Below, piece by piece: positions 1-9,048 of a stretch of DNA of 41,668 nucleotides. The notes under the pieces were generated by a model. That model was not told the DNA's origin. It did not search any database and saw nothing but the letters and a program-made list of their open reading frames with translations. The position numbers and the translations under genes were made by a program. The DNA comes from Pseudoselenomonas ruminantium (GTDB lineage Bacteria > Bacillota > Negativicutes > Selenomonadales > Selenomonadaceae): assembly GCA_902781305.1 (NCBI GenBank), contig CACZIV010000032.1:1-41668 (forward strand), in the 5' to 3' direction. Position 1 is the stretch's first letter. Every line of letters starts with the position of its first letter.

Positions 1-69
1 ACTAAAATGGCTTTTTCAGCTTTTTCGTGTGGCTTATTTTAGTCAATTATCTCATCTGGGAGGAAAAAT

Positions 70-1521
70 TTACATACACTGTATTATTTTGCGGTTACTC
101 CATTTCAGTTCGATAAGCAGGATGGGCCAGTCTGAATCGTGTTTGGGCAGATAGACGATATCGGCGTAGCCTTCACCGGCCGGAAGTTCTTCAAACTGCA
201 GGTAGTGGTCACGATAGGTGTAATAGGCAAGCTTGATTACACTGCGGAGACTGTCTTCCTTATTGTAGTGAAGTGGTGCGGTTTCTTCGGCATGGACTTT
301 TTCGATTTGTGCGGCTACGGCAGCTTCGTTTTGTCGTATGGTATCGGCAAAAAGCTGTTCACTTTCTGCCAGGCGTTTTAGGGTGGCTTCGTGTTTTACT
401 TCGTGGATTGAGCGTTGGAATTCAAGTTTTATTTCTTCATTGGGGATATGTACAGTCTTTTTTTCGGAATCATAGGCCAGGTAGCCTAAATGAATCATTA
501 AGGTGAGGACGTCGTTTTTTCCTCGGAAGGTGGTGAGGTCATTAGCAAAGCCGATGGTGTCGACCTTGACCTCCAAGCCGCCGATTAACTCAGCGATGGT
601 CTTGGTAAGCCCGTTATAATCTTTGCTGATGTAATTCAAAAGGCCTTCAGCTGCGGATGTTTCTGTCCAGTAGGAATCAAAATCATCGTTGTCGATGGCC
701 TTGATAACGGAGTTGGGATTGTAAATCGAACCGATTTCCTTGAAATAGTAGCCGTCATACCAGCGTTTCATCTTATCGAAGTCGATATTTTTTTTCTGGC
801 ATATCGCAGCTACTTCGGTTTCGGTAAAGCCTACAAACTCGCCAAAAATGCGGGGCTTTATCATCGTATATTCGTTGAAGTCGGAAATAGCAGATTGAGA
901 GCCATCTTTTTTTATGGGGAGTATTCCGGTCATATAGGCAGCTGCGACCGCCTTGGGGGTAAAATTGCCATTCTTAAACCACCCGCGCAACAGGTTCAGG
1001 TAGGCTTGTTGGGCTATTTCATCCTGCTGCGCTTCACGAATCACGGCATCCCATTCGTCAATGATATAGATAATGCGTTTTTGGGTATGGTTGACAAAGT
1101 CGATTAATTTTTCATTTAACGTACTGTTGTCATTTGTGGTGCCAAGTTCCTTGTTTATGGCGTCAACAATCATATTGGGGATTATGCGCAATGATGCTTG
1201 CTGTCTTTTAGCCTCGGAGATGAAGGCTGTTATGTCTAAGCAGATTACATTGTATTGATTCAGGTATTTTGCATAGTCCGGGGTTTGGGATATTTTTTTA
1301 TCTGCAAATAAGGGGCGGGAGTCACATGTGCAATCGTAATATGCGGTTAACATCTTAGCGGCATAGGATTTGCCGAAGCGGCGGGGCCTGCTGATGCAGG
1401 TTAGTTTATTCTTTTTTTCTACTGTTTTATTAATCAGGTCGATCAGCAGGGTTTTGTCTACGTAGTCCTGATCGTTTATTTCAGCAAAGCCGCTGTTTCC
1501 GGGATTGATATAAATGCCCAT
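70..1521 (-). CDS. AAA-ATPase-like protein with truncated PD-(D/E)XK nuclease-like domain
   Basis: Seen: an N-terminal ATPase-like domain with the motif SRPRRFGKSYAAKML near residues 44-58 (Walker A-like) and YIIDEWDA (Walker B-like). A C-terminal part carries GYADIVYLPK and then LLIELKW, which match the two acidic motifs of a PD-(D/E)XK fold. Known: this two-domain family (AAA-ATPase_like plus DUF1703-type nuclease domain) is common in multiple copies in Bacteroidetes and Negativicutes; its function is unsettled. The start ATG at 1521 has GGAGGAAAC just upstream. It follows the 1537-2706 ATPase by 15 bp, so the two are probably one transcript. Odd: the protein stops about eight residues after IELKW, whereas the family usually continues for several more helices, so the C-terminus looks lost. 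Function is not assigned. Confidence 0.85.
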   Translation of the reverse strand: MGIYINPGNSGFAEINDQDYVDKTLLIDLINKTVEKKNKLTCISRPRRFGKSYAAKMLTAYYDCTCDSRPLFADKKISQTPDYAKYLNQYNVICLDITAFISEAKRQQASLRIIPNMIVDAINKELGTTNDNSTLNEKLIDFVNHTQKRIIYIIDEWDAVIREAQQDEIAQQAYLNLLRGWFKNGNFTPKAVAAAYMTGILPIKKDGSQSAISDFNEYTMIKPRIFGEFVGFTETEVAAICQKKNIDFDKMKRWYDGYYFKEIGSIYNPNSVIKAIDNDDFDSYWTETSAAEGLLNYISKDYNGLTKTIAELIGGLEVKVDTIGFANDLTTFRGKNDVLTLMIHLGYLAYDSEKKTVHIPNEEIKLEFQRSIHEVKHEATLKRLAESEQLFADTIRQNEAAVAAQIEKVHAEETAPLHYNKEDSLRSVIKLAYYTYRDHYLQFEELPAGEGYADIVYLPKHDSDWPILLIELKWSNRKIIQCM

Positions 1522-1536
1522 GGTGTTTCCTCCGTT

Positions 1537-2706
1537 TTAGTTATTTTTTATCCTGCGCAGATAATCATCGAACTGGGGAACCGTAAAGTCGATGGAGCCT
1601 CTTTGGGGCGCATAAATGAAACCCTTATGGATGAGCGTGGCTCGGATGGGGGAAATACTTTGTTGCGATTCACCCATCAAATCTGCTACTTCTTTGGTGG
1701 CGCAGGGGAGTTCCCGGCATTCAGCCATGGCGAACATGAATTCGGCTTCTTTGGCTGTTGCTCTGTCGAAGCGAACTTTGAAGAACGATTCATCCAATGT
1801 TTCTACAATCAGCTCGTAGGCTTTTTCAAAGAGTGCAGGCGTTATAACCTTTTGGTCTGCTTTTATCTTCCAGATGCAGTTGCCGTATTCCTGAAGGAAG
1901 TAGGGATAGCCGTCGGTCAATACTACGATTTTGTTTAGGACTTCTTCTTGGTATGTTATGCCAAATCTCTTTGCAGGCTCGGTAAGAGCCTTTTTGGCTT
2001 CTTCAGTGGGAAGTGAGCCGATTTCGATAAAGGAGAAAAGTCGTTCGGCATAGGATTTGATATCGCCGGCAATTTTGGTTATCTTGGGCAGGCCTGCCCC
2101 ATAGAGAGCGATAGGACAACCTTTTTGATTTATTCGGTGAAACGCCTCAATCAGGGCGCTGAAGTCATCATCCTGTAGGTATTGGATTTCATCCAGGAAG
2201 ATGACGGCTCCCTGTTCTTCTTTTTTAGCTGCCATGCCGATAGCTAAGAGCAGTTCTTTAACATCGTTTTGGATATTGCCTGTATCAGCGAATCCTTTTA
2301 ATGGATCGAGGTCTATCTCGAAGTCAATGTCTCCCATGGTATATTTTAGGGAAAATGCTTTCAGGATGCCAAAAGCCTTTTTTACATAACTTTTCGCTTT
2401 TTCGCTTTTGCTGATTTCGTGGAGCAGTTTATAAGAGGTTATGGCAATGGCCTTATGAAAGGAGCCTTCTACTTCGGAGACTTCCATGTAGCTGGAGGGA
2501 ATATCCATTTCTTCTGCCAAATCTTCCAAAGCGTTGAGGAGAACGGTTTTTCCGACACCTCGCAGTCCGTAATAGATAACAGAACGTTCAGGGAATCCGG
2601 CTTTGAGGGTTTCAAAGCTTTGGGCGGCATTGGCAAGAATTTGTTCTCTACCGGCTAAATAAGCAGGAGTCCGACCTGCTCCGGCCATATATGGATTAAC
2701 ACACAT
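1537..2706 (-). CDS. AAA-family ATPase with C-terminal winged-helix-like region
   Basis: Seen: Walker A YGLRGVGKTVLL near residue 45-56 and Walker B GAVIFLDEIQYL, followed by an Orc1/Cdc6-like ATPase body. The last about 90 residues (MFAMAECRELPCATKEVADLMGESQQ onward, in part) read like a winged helix. Known: bacterial ATPases of this AAA_16/archaeal-type ATPase group are widespread and mostly uncharacterised. The start was set at ATG 2706, not GTG 2715, because AGGAGG lies 8 bp upstream of the ATG. It is the first gene of a probable pair with 70-1521. An inverted repeat covers its ribosome site, hinting at autoregulation (inference). What the ATPase acts on cannot be told from the sequence. 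Confidence 0.85.
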   Translation of the reverse strand: MCVNPYMAGAGRTPAYLAGREQILANAAQSFETLKAGFPERSVIYYGLRGVGKTVLLNALEDLAEEMDIPSSYMEVSEVEGSFHKAIAITSYKLLHEISKSEKAKSYVKKAFGILKAFSLKYTMGDIDFEIDLDPLKGFADTGNIQNDVKELLLAIGMAAKKEEQGAVIFLDEIQYLQDDDFSALIEAFHRINQKGCPIALYGAGLPKITKIAGDIKSYAERLFSFIEIGSLPTEEAKKALTEPAKRFGITYQEEVLNKIVVLTDGYPYFLQEYGNCIWKIKADQKVITPALFEKAYELIVETLDESFFKVRFDRATAKEAEFMFAMAECRELPCATKEVADLMGESQQSISPIRATLIHKGFIYAPQRGSIDFTVPQFDDYLRRIKNN

Positions 2707-2760
2707 AAAATACACCTCCTATGTGTATTTTATCATATATATCATTATATTCAATGATAT
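2705..2760 (-). promoter_or_regulatory. Promoter and inverted repeats over the start of the ATPase gene
   Basis: On the minus strand TTGAAT and TAAAAT boxes lie 16 bp apart. An 8-bp inverted repeat (2739-2746 with 2753-2760) overlaps the promoter. A perfect 11-bp inverted repeat (2705-2715 with 2723-2733) has the Shine-Dalgarno ATAGGAG as its 7-nt loop. The palindromes could be protein operators or an RNA hairpin at the ribosome site; the sequence cannot decide. Confidence 0.5.
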
Positions 2761-2783
2761 TTTTTTATACTTTGTCTGGGAGC

Positions 2784-2821
2784 ATAAAAATACCGTCATC
2801 CCGCAAGTTACGGGATGACGG
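2784..2821 (-). terminator. Rho-independent terminator of the HExxH protein gene
   Basis: Perfect 11-bp stem (2793-2803 with 2811-2821), 7-nt loop, followed on the minus strand by a T-rich run. It starts a few bases after the stop codon at 2828. Confidence 0.85.
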
Positions 2822-2827
2822 CGTTTT

Positions 2828-3349
2828 TTACCCTGCGTCAATATCCACATTGGCTCCCTGGTATTTGCTCTTGTCGGATTCTTTGAGGTCTTTTTGGTAG
2901 GGATTGGTTTCGTTGACGTAGCGGATTTGGGTGGTGGTTTCACCACCAGAGATGTAGGTGCGGCCGCATTCGGGGCAGACATCGGTTTTGAGGCGGACAC
3001 TGGCGCGGACAACTTCGCCGTTGCCGGCGTCTGCTTTTTGGTAGGCGTTGGAAACGTGTTCCTGTTCGTGGCTCATGACCACAGAGGCCGCGTTGCTCGG
3101 GTCGATATGGCCGGCAGCTTTGAATGAAACCATTTCGTCGGAGCCGTCCTGGTATTTGCGGTTTTTGCAGGTCTCACATTCACCGGGGCTGGATTTTCGA
3201 CCGTTGATGTTTTCAGTTTCGCTTTCGTTTTCTTCTGTCGGTGCGTTTGTACCATAGGGGGCGGTTTCGTTGTTGTAATTATCATAGTTGCTATAGCGGT
3301 CGTAGGGAGAGTTGTATCCGCCGGTTCCGTTGATGCGCATATCCATCAT
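2828..3349 (-). CDS. SprA-related putative metalloprotease-like protein (HExxH)
   Basis: Seen: 173 residues with an Asn/Tyr-rich N-terminus, a CETCKNRKY Cys pair, the zinc-protease-like motif SHEQEHVSNA (HExxH), and a second Cys pair CPECGRTYISGG. Known: this layout (Cys pair, DGSDEMVSFK, HEQEHV, CPECGRTYxSGG) is that of the SprA-related family, sometimes annotated as putative metalloprotease; the activity is unproven. Start chosen at ATG 3349 because AAGGAAGG lies 7 bp upstream; an earlier ATG at 3376 has no such site. There is no signal peptide, so it is probably cytoplasmic. It has its own terminator and appears to be monocistronic. Confidence 0.8.
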   Translation of the reverse strand: MMDMRINGTGGYNSPYDRYSNYDNYNNETAPYGTNAPTEENESETENINGRKSSPGECETCKNRKYQDGSDEMVSFKAAGHIDPSNAASVVMSHEQEHVSNAYQKADAGNGEVVRASVRLKTDVCPECGRTYISGGETTTQIRYVNETNPYQKDLKESDKSKYQGANVDIDAG

Positions 3350-3585
3350 TACACGTCCTTCCTTAGAATTGTACATTTATCCTATTTTGTATATCGGATA
3401 TACTGGCTAAAACTTAAATTTTTCTTCTGTGAGGTTGGCGTGTGTCTGTTTGGCAGGATTTTGGGCGGGAAATGTTAAATAAGTAAATAGGATAATGATA
3501 TTTGAGCAGGGAACAATGGAAGAACTTATTGATGAATGCTTGTCTACAATGTATGCCGGGAAATTGCCGGAGGAAGGATTTTAGA

Positions 3586-4533
3586 ATGTTGGAACTGGGG
3601 GTACAGACAAAAGAAGCCGTGCAGGACGAAAATCCGGCAGAAGGTTTTTCGCAGCTGCGGCAGGCAGGCTTTTCCTGTGCGGATTTCAGCCTGAATGCCT
3701 ATTTGCTGAATCTGGATATTTATGGAAACAATTTAAATCGTTTTTTTGATGCCAGCGTGCAGGAACTGGAGAAATTTTTTACCCCGCATAAGAAGGGGGC
3801 AGCAAAAGCTGGAATAAGGATTCATCAGATGCATATGCCTTATCCGATTTATGTCCCGCAGGGAAGTGCGGAACTCAATGACTATCTATGGCATCAAATG
3901 GCGCCGAAGAGTTTGGCCGTTTGCGCTTTCCTGGACTGCCGCTATATTGTCGTGCATGGCTTCAAGCTGGCGCGGGAATTGGGCAGTGAGGACAGGGAAT
4001 GGGCACAGACGGAGACGTTTATCCATTATCTGGCGCCACAGGCGCGGGAGTTGGGAATAACCCTTTGTGTGGAAAATCTGTATAACGGGCTGGGGGGGCA
4101 TATGATTGAAGGGCCTTGCTGCAATGCCCGTAAGATGGCGGAGCGTATCGATCGTATCAATGAGCAGTATGGATGTGAGGTGTTGGGATTCTGCTTTGAT
4201 ACGGGACATGCCAATCTGGTGGGGCTGGATATGGAAGATTTTGTGACGGTTTTGGGGCCGCGGCTGAAGGTTTTGCATATCCACGACAATGATGGCATAA
4301 CGGATTTGCATCAGGTTCCCTATACCTTTGCTCGGACACGGGAGAACAGGGCTTCGACGGATTGGCAGGGATTTATCCGTGGCCTGCAGAATATTCATTA
4401 TCGGGGAGTGCTGAATTTTGAAACCGCTCCAGTGTTGACAGCCTTCCCGCAGGGTTTAAGAAAGGAATCACTGACGTTTATTGCAACAATAGGAAAATAT
4501 TTTGCGGAGCAAATATATAAGCGGTTGAGATAG
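3586..4533 (+). CDS. Sugar phosphate isomerase/epimerase family TIM-barrel protein
   Basis: Seen: 315 residues of the xylose isomerase-like / AP endonuclease family 2 barrel. Likely metal ligands are present in order: Glu in LCVENLYNG, Asp and His in FCFDTGHAN, LHIHDNDGITDLHQ, and Glu in LNFETAP. The HQMHMPYPIYVPQG strand is also typical. Known: members are sugar or sugar-acid isomerases, epimerases or dehydratases; the substrate cannot be read from sequence. Start set at ATG 3586, which has GGAGGAAGG about 8 bp upstream; a TTG at 3502 in the same frame adds 28 unlikely residues. The next gene starts 33 bp after the stop, but it is much richer in A+T, so common descent of the two is doubtful. 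Confidence 0.8.
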   Translation: MLELGVQTKEAVQDENPAEGFSQLRQAGFSCADFSLNAYLLNLDIYGNNLNRFFDASVQELEKFFTPHKKGAAKAGIRIHQMHMPYPIYVPQGSAELNDYLWHQMAPKSLAVCAFLDCRYIVVHGFKLARELGSEDREWAQTETFIHYLAPQARELGITLCVENLYNGLGGHMIEGPCCNARKMAERIDRINEQYGCEVLGFCFDTGHANLVGLDMEDFVTVLGPRLKVLHIHDNDGITDLHQVPYTFARTRENRASTDWQGFIRGLQNIHYRGVLNFETAPVLTAFPQGLRKESLTFIATIGKYFAEQIYKRLR

Positions 4534-4566
4534 GAATGCTTATAATGATTGAGAGGGGATTTTTTG

Positions 4567-5796
4567 ATGGGGAGAAATTTTATTTGTTATGAACCGGAGT
4601 ATGTTGGAAAGTTTAAATGTGAAGGGGATAAATGTGGGGCACTATGTTGCAAAGATTGGGAAGTGACAATTGATAAAGAAACGTATCAAAAGTATAAATT
4701 GATACAACAACGAAAATTAAGGAAAAAAATAATTGATGAAATAGAAATGAAAACAAGCTCAGGAGACTATCGTATCAAGATGCATGAAAATCGTTGCCCT
4801 TTCCTATGCTATGACTATCGCTGTGCTATACAGAAGGAATTGGGAGAAGCTATGTTGTCAGAGGTATGTACACAGTATCCACGAAGATATTTTAAAATTA
4901 GTGAAAATATGCTTTTTAGAGTGCTGAGTATAACTTGTCCTATCGCGAGGAAATTAGCATTGCTTAAGCCGGATTCTATGAGAATTAAAAAGAGAACTAT
5001 ACTTTTGAATAAATCAATATCATTGTATAAGAAAATTGATGAATCGATACCGCAAGATATTATATTATCTATAATGATGACGGGAGTAAATATATTGCAA
5101 AATAGAAATTATTCCTTAGATGAACGCTTATTTATGTTGGCAATGTACATTGATAAATGTGATGAAAATATGCATAATGATGTTAAGCCTGATGCGTGGG
5201 AGAAAACTTCTAATATCTATGTAAACAATAATGTATATTTTTGGAAAAATGAATTTAAGAATATTCCCTTTTTATATCAGCAATATTTTAGTTTTATATT
5301 TGGGCTGTTGGATGTTTTTTATGAAAAAGTAGTGTTGAACCTTAATGGTCGTGGACAAGAATTTTTTACTTATGTGGAAAAATCTTTTAGACTTGATAAT
5401 AAAGAAAATAGTAAAAATACGCAGGAATTATTAAATATATTTATCAACATATATAATGATTATGCTCAATATGTATTAAGTGATAAATGGTATGTCATAG
5501 AGAATTACTTAGTACAACAGTTTTGGGGAGAGATAGTTCCTTTTTCAAATAAAGAAAAAAGTATGGAAAATAGCTTCATCATGTTTTTGGTATATTATAA
5601 ACTTATGGAATTTTTCCTAATTTCTATGGTTGGTGTCAAAGGCAGTAAACTTGCTGTTGATGATATTCTGGAGCTTCTAGGGACAATATCTTATTATGTA
5701 ACGCATGTAGAAGGTTTTGAAGCAATAATATATGAATATATAGAGAAGGAACTCGATAATCCTGTGAAGATGATGGAGAAATTATTGATTGTGTAG
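4567..5796 (+). CDS. fliB: FliB-like flagellin lysine-N-methylase
   Basis: Seen: 409 residues beginning ICYEPEYVGKFKCEGDKC, then ALCCKDWEVTID, ENRCPFLCYDYRCAIQ, VCTQYPR and ITCPIARKLALL, a Cys-rich N-terminal half. Known: this Cys pattern marks the FliB family, which methylates lysines on flagellin in Salmonella and is widespread in flagellated Firmicutes. Start ATG 4567 was chosen because AGGGG lies about 7 bp upstream. Odd: base composition is clearly AT-rich, with many AAA, ATA and AAT codons, unlike the GC-richer genes on both sides, which suggests acquisition by transfer. No flagellin gene is in the window, so the substrate must be elsewhere. Confidence 0.8.
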   Translation: MGRNFICYEPEYVGKFKCEGDKCGALCCKDWEVTIDKETYQKYKLIQQRKLRKKIIDEIEMKTSSGDYRIKMHENRCPFLCYDYRCAIQKELGEAMLSEVCTQYPRRYFKISENMLFRVLSITCPIARKLALLKPDSMRIKKRTILLNKSISLYKKIDESIPQDIILSIMMTGVNILQNRNYSLDERLFMLAMYIDKCDENMHNDVKPDAWEKTSNIYVNNNVYFWKNEFKNIPFLYQQYFSFIFGLLDVFYEKVVLNLNGRGQEFFTYVEKSFRLDNKENSKNTQELLNIFINIYNDYAQYVLSDKWYVIENYLVQQFWGEIVPFSNKEKSMENSFIMFLVYYKLMEFFLISMVGVKGSKLAVDDILELLGTISYYVTHVEGFEAIIYEYIEKELDNPVKMMEKLLIV

Positions 5797-5827
5797 CGTG
5801 TTGACCGTATCAATGGGGGCAGGTTTT

Positions 5828-6931
5828 ATGGCGAAATATGCTTATCTTGTGGTAGGAGCCGGGCTTTATGGTGCTGTTTTTGCGCATGAGATGACGAAGC
5901 GGGGGAGGAAATGTCTGGTGCTGGAAAAGCGGCAGGCGCCAGGCGGCAATATCCGCTGTGAAGAACGAGAGGGAATTCATGTGCACTTGTATGGTGCACA
6001 TATTTTTCATACGAATAATCAAGAGGTTTGGCGGTTTATCCAGCAATTTGCTGAGTTTAATCAGTATGTGAATTCACCGCTTGCTAATTTCCGTGGTGAG
6101 CTGTATAATCTGCCCTTTAATATGAATACGTTTCGGGCGATGTGGGGGATTCGCACGCCGGCAGAGGCTGCAGCAAAGATTGCGGAACAACGTACCGAGA
6201 TAAAGGGCGAGCCGCAAAATTTGGAGGAGCAGGCTATTTCCTTGGTGGGCAGGGATATCTATGAAAAACTGATTCAGGGGTATACGGAGAAACAGTGGGG
6301 GCGGAAATGCAGGGATTTGCCTGCGTTTATCATTCGTCGTCTGCCTGTGCGCTATACTTATGATAATAATTATTTCAATGCGCGGTATCAGGGAATACCC
6401 ATTGGCGGGTATAATAAGATTATTGAGGGGCTGTTGAATGGCATAGAGATACATTTGGGCGTGGATTATAATGCGGCGAAAGACGAATATGCCGGCTTAG
6501 CTGATAAAGTAGTATATACTGGCGCCTTGGATGCGTATTTTGGTTACAAGTTGGGGCGTTTGGAATATCGTGGCCTGCGGTTTGAAACGGAAAGGTTGGA
6601 GCAGGAAAATTATCAGGGCGTGGCGGTGATGAATTTTACGGCTGCGGAGGTTCCCTATACGCGGATAATTGAGCATAAGCACTTTGAATTTGGCACGCAG
6701 CCGGTGACTTACATTACCAAGGAATATCCGCAGGAATGGCAGCCGGGGCAGGAGGCTTATTATCCGGTTAATGACCAGCGAAATCAGGATTTGTATGCCG
6801 AATATGCAGAGCTGGCAAGCCGGGAGGAGAATCTGCTGCTGGGCGGGCGGCTGGCACTATATAAATATTTTGATATGGATAAGATTGTGGAATTGGCTTT
6901 AGCAGCTGTGAAAAAAGAAACTGTTGGCTGA
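5828..6931 (+). CDS. glf: UDP-galactopyranose mutase
   Basis: Catalyses UDP-galactopyranose to UDP-galactofuranose, using reduced FAD, for galactofuranose in surface polysaccharides. Seen: 367 residues with the FAD-binding VVGAGLYGAVFA near the N-terminus, EKRQAPGGN, HLYGAHIFHTNN, a YTEKQWG segment and GGRLALYKYFDMD at the C-terminus, all typical of the bacterial enzyme and of full length. The ATG at 5828 puts the dinucleotide-binding strand directly after MAKYAY; an in-frame ATG at 5813 is possible. A GGGGGCAGG sequence precedes it. No galactofuranosyltransferase is in the window, so the polysaccharide is unknown. Confidence 0.93.
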   Translation: MAKYAYLVVGAGLYGAVFAHEMTKRGRKCLVLEKRQAPGGNIRCEEREGIHVHLYGAHIFHTNNQEVWRFIQQFAEFNQYVNSPLANFRGELYNLPFNMNTFRAMWGIRTPAEAAAKIAEQRTEIKGEPQNLEEQAISLVGRDIYEKLIQGYTEKQWGRKCRDLPAFIIRRLPVRYTYDNNYFNARYQGIPIGGYNKIIEGLLNGIEIHLGVDYNAAKDEYAGLADKVVYTGALDAYFGYKLGRLEYRGLRFETERLEQENYQGVAVMNFTAAEVPYTRIIEHKHFEFGTQPVTYITKEYPQEWQPGQEAYYPVNDQRNQDLYAEYAELASREENLLLGGRLALYKYFDMDKIVELALAAVKKETVG

Positions 6932-7033
6932 ATGGCTGCACATTTTTTTTTCCTTACCGCAAGAAAATATGTGTTTTATAACGGCCCATATCTTGTTATA
7001 CTTAAGAAGAGTATAGCTAGGGGAGGGGTTTGC

Positions 7034-8944
7034 GTGAAGCTGACGTTGCGGCAAATAAATCTCATTCGGTTAATTTCCAAGTATACCAATGGTTCATTGA
7101 AGGATTTTAGTGAGTTGTTGGGGATTTCGTTGCAGACAGTGAAAAATGACTTGTCTGCAATGGAAGAGCTTATGGCTGAGTACAATGTTAAGGTGGAGAT
7201 TTTGCCGGGGAATAGTCTTCGGCTTTGGGGGGAGGAGCATGTCAATTACATGTTGAATGCTTTTCAGACCATGCAGGAATTTTCACTGGACAAGCAGATT
7301 ATGTTATATCTCCTGTGCAGGGATGATTATGTCACGCTGCAGGAGATGGCGGATAGTCTCTACATCAGTAAGTCCTTGGTGGAAAAGGTCATGAGTGTCA
7401 TGCTGGAAAAATACCCTGAAGAACTTACATCCATGCGCCGTCATGGCATACGCAATATTTCCTCGCAGATGGAGCGCCGCAGCCGCTTTGCCAAACTCTT
7501 GCATCCTTATTTGACGGGGATGGATTTTGGGGTGGAGATGAAGGCGTTTAATACCAATCATTTTCCCATCCTGAATTATGTGCAGGAGGCAGAAATAAAA
7601 AGAGCTGCTGAGGCTATTGATTACGTGCGTCAAACAAATGGAGTCAGCTTTACGGATGAAGCGATTGCCCAACTGTTCTTGCAGCTTGTCTATGCCCAGA
7701 TGGCTTCCCGTTGCTTTAAGGGGATGGATGTTGGCTCATTGGCAGAGGATATGCTTGAGGAATTGCCGCAGGTGATGGATTGCCGCAGTATAGTAGCGGA
7801 GATTTGTCGTTTGGCGGGGCTGGAAAAGAGTGAGGAGACTTATTTCAGTTACCTGTTTCTTATGCTGCGGAAGCAAAAAATGGCTAACCAGGATCAATGC
7901 ATGCAGGTTATGCAGCATGTCTTGGACGATTTGTTTGCCCGTATCCATCAGCGTTTGGCCGTAGACTTCAGCCATGATCGGGAACTTTTCGAAGGTTTGG
8001 CTGTGCACATCTATTCCACCGTAATCCGCCGTGATAAGCTGGGGCGGGAAATGGGCGAATGTATGGGGATTGCTGAGGTTCGCAATCAATATCCTTTAGG
8101 GTTTGAAATGGCCGTTATCGCTGCTGAGGTTATTTCGGAGCGATTTTCCTATCAGGTGCCTTCAGGAGAAATGATGTACCTTACCCTTCACTTTCAGGCG
8201 GGCATTGAGCGCATGAAGGATATCGGCCGCAAAGTGCGGGTTCTGGTGGTGTGTCACTATGGCTTGGCTGCGGCCAGTCTCATCGCCGTGAGGCTGGAAC
8301 AGATGTTTCCTGCCATCGAGGTAGTGGATCGTGTTTCGGTGCAGCATTTTCTTCATATGAATAATGTGGAAGTGGATTTGGTTCTCAGTACGGAAAATAT
8401 AGAAGAAAGTACACTGCCGGTCATTTATGTGACGCCGATGCTTCTGGATAGCGAGGTGAAGCAGATCAGGCGTTTTGTGGAAACCAAGTGCACGGAAAGC
8501 CTGTTGTCTATCTTTTTGCAGAATGCTACCGTGGTCAGTCTGCAGAATTTACCGGATAAGGAGGCTGTGTTGAAAAAGGCCGTGGATATTTTGTCAGCAG
8601 ATGGCGATGTTCATGAGGGATATCTCAATAGTTTGCTGGAGCGGGAAAAGTATTCGTCCACGGATATTGAAGACATTGCGATTCCTCATGGTAATCCTGA
8701 CTTTGTCAGCAATACGCAGATGTTGGTGCTGCGGTTTTCCAAGGCCGTGGACTGGGGGCATTCAGGGGTGCACACTGTGTTCCTCTTTGCCATTTCCAGA
8801 CAGCAGTTTAAACAAAATTTCCATTTGTTTTCGAACTTCTATAAACGCCTGGCACGCGTACAGGTGCGCAGCGAGTTGCGTAAACTGGCACGGGAGAAGG
8901 ATGAGGCGTTCAAGAAGTCGCTGACATATCTTCTTTGTAAATAA
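7034..8944 (+). CDS. PRD-domain transcriptional regulator with EIIB- and EIIA-like domains (MtlR/LicR type)
   Basis: Seen: 636 residues. The N-terminus has two helix-turn-helix segments (FSELLGISLQTVKNDL and MADSLYISKSLVEKVM). PTS regulation domains follow, the second with conserved His in GLAVHIYS and YLTLHFQA. Then comes an EIIB-like domain with Cys at about residue 407 (VVCHYGLAAAS) and a C-terminal EIIA domain of fructose/mannitol type with His at about 552 (IPHGNP). Known: such regulators are switched by phosphorylation from HPr and their cognate PTS. GTG 7034 was chosen for its GGGGAGGGG site. A terminator follows and a fructose-type PTS starts 165 bp downstream, the likely target (inference). 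No AAA domain is present, so it is not LevR-like. Confidence 0.88.
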   Translation: MKLTLRQINLIRLISKYTNGSLKDFSELLGISLQTVKNDLSAMEELMAEYNVKVEILPGNSLRLWGEEHVNYMLNAFQTMQEFSLDKQIMLYLLCRDDYVTLQEMADSLYISKSLVEKVMSVMLEKYPEELTSMRRHGIRNISSQMERRSRFAKLLHPYLTGMDFGVEMKAFNTNHFPILNYVQEAEIKRAAEAIDYVRQTNGVSFTDEAIAQLFLQLVYAQMASRCFKGMDVGSLAEDMLEELPQVMDCRSIVAEICRLAGLEKSEETYFSYLFLMLRKQKMANQDQCMQVMQHVLDDLFARIHQRLAVDFSHDRELFEGLAVHIYSTVIRRDKLGREMGECMGIAEVRNQYPLGFEMAVIAAEVISERFSYQVPSGEMMYLTLHFQAGIERMKDIGRKVRVLVVCHYGLAAASLIAVRLEQMFPAIEVVDRVSVQHFLHMNNVEVDLVLSTENIEESTLPVIYVTPMLLDSEVKQIRRFVETKCTESLLSIFLQNATVVSLQNLPDKEAVLKKAVDILSADGDVHEGYLNSLLEREKYSSTDIEDIAIPHGNPDFVSNTQMLVLRFSKAVDWGHSGVHTVFLFAISRQQFKQNFHLFSNFYKRLARVQVRSELRKLAREKDEAFKKSLTYLLCK

Positions 8945-8957
8945 ATAGCGATTGCAG

Positions 8958-8988
8958 ATCCCCAACTTAACCGGTTGGGGATTTTTTC
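8958..8988 (+). terminator. Rho-independent terminator after the PRD regulator
   Basis: Perfect 9-bp stem ATCCCCAAC / GTTGGGGAT (8958-8966 with 8974-8982) with a 7-nt loop, followed by a run of six T. Confidence 0.9.
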
Positions 8989-9048
8989 ACACGTTTTTTG
9001 CGGGGATTGAAATTATCATGAGTTTTATACCGAGGGGGCATATGTTAA

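Noticed and set aside
2719-3012. Short minus-strand frame overlapping the HExxH gene end
   Set aside because: Low-complexity shadow that runs through the terminator at 2784-2821.
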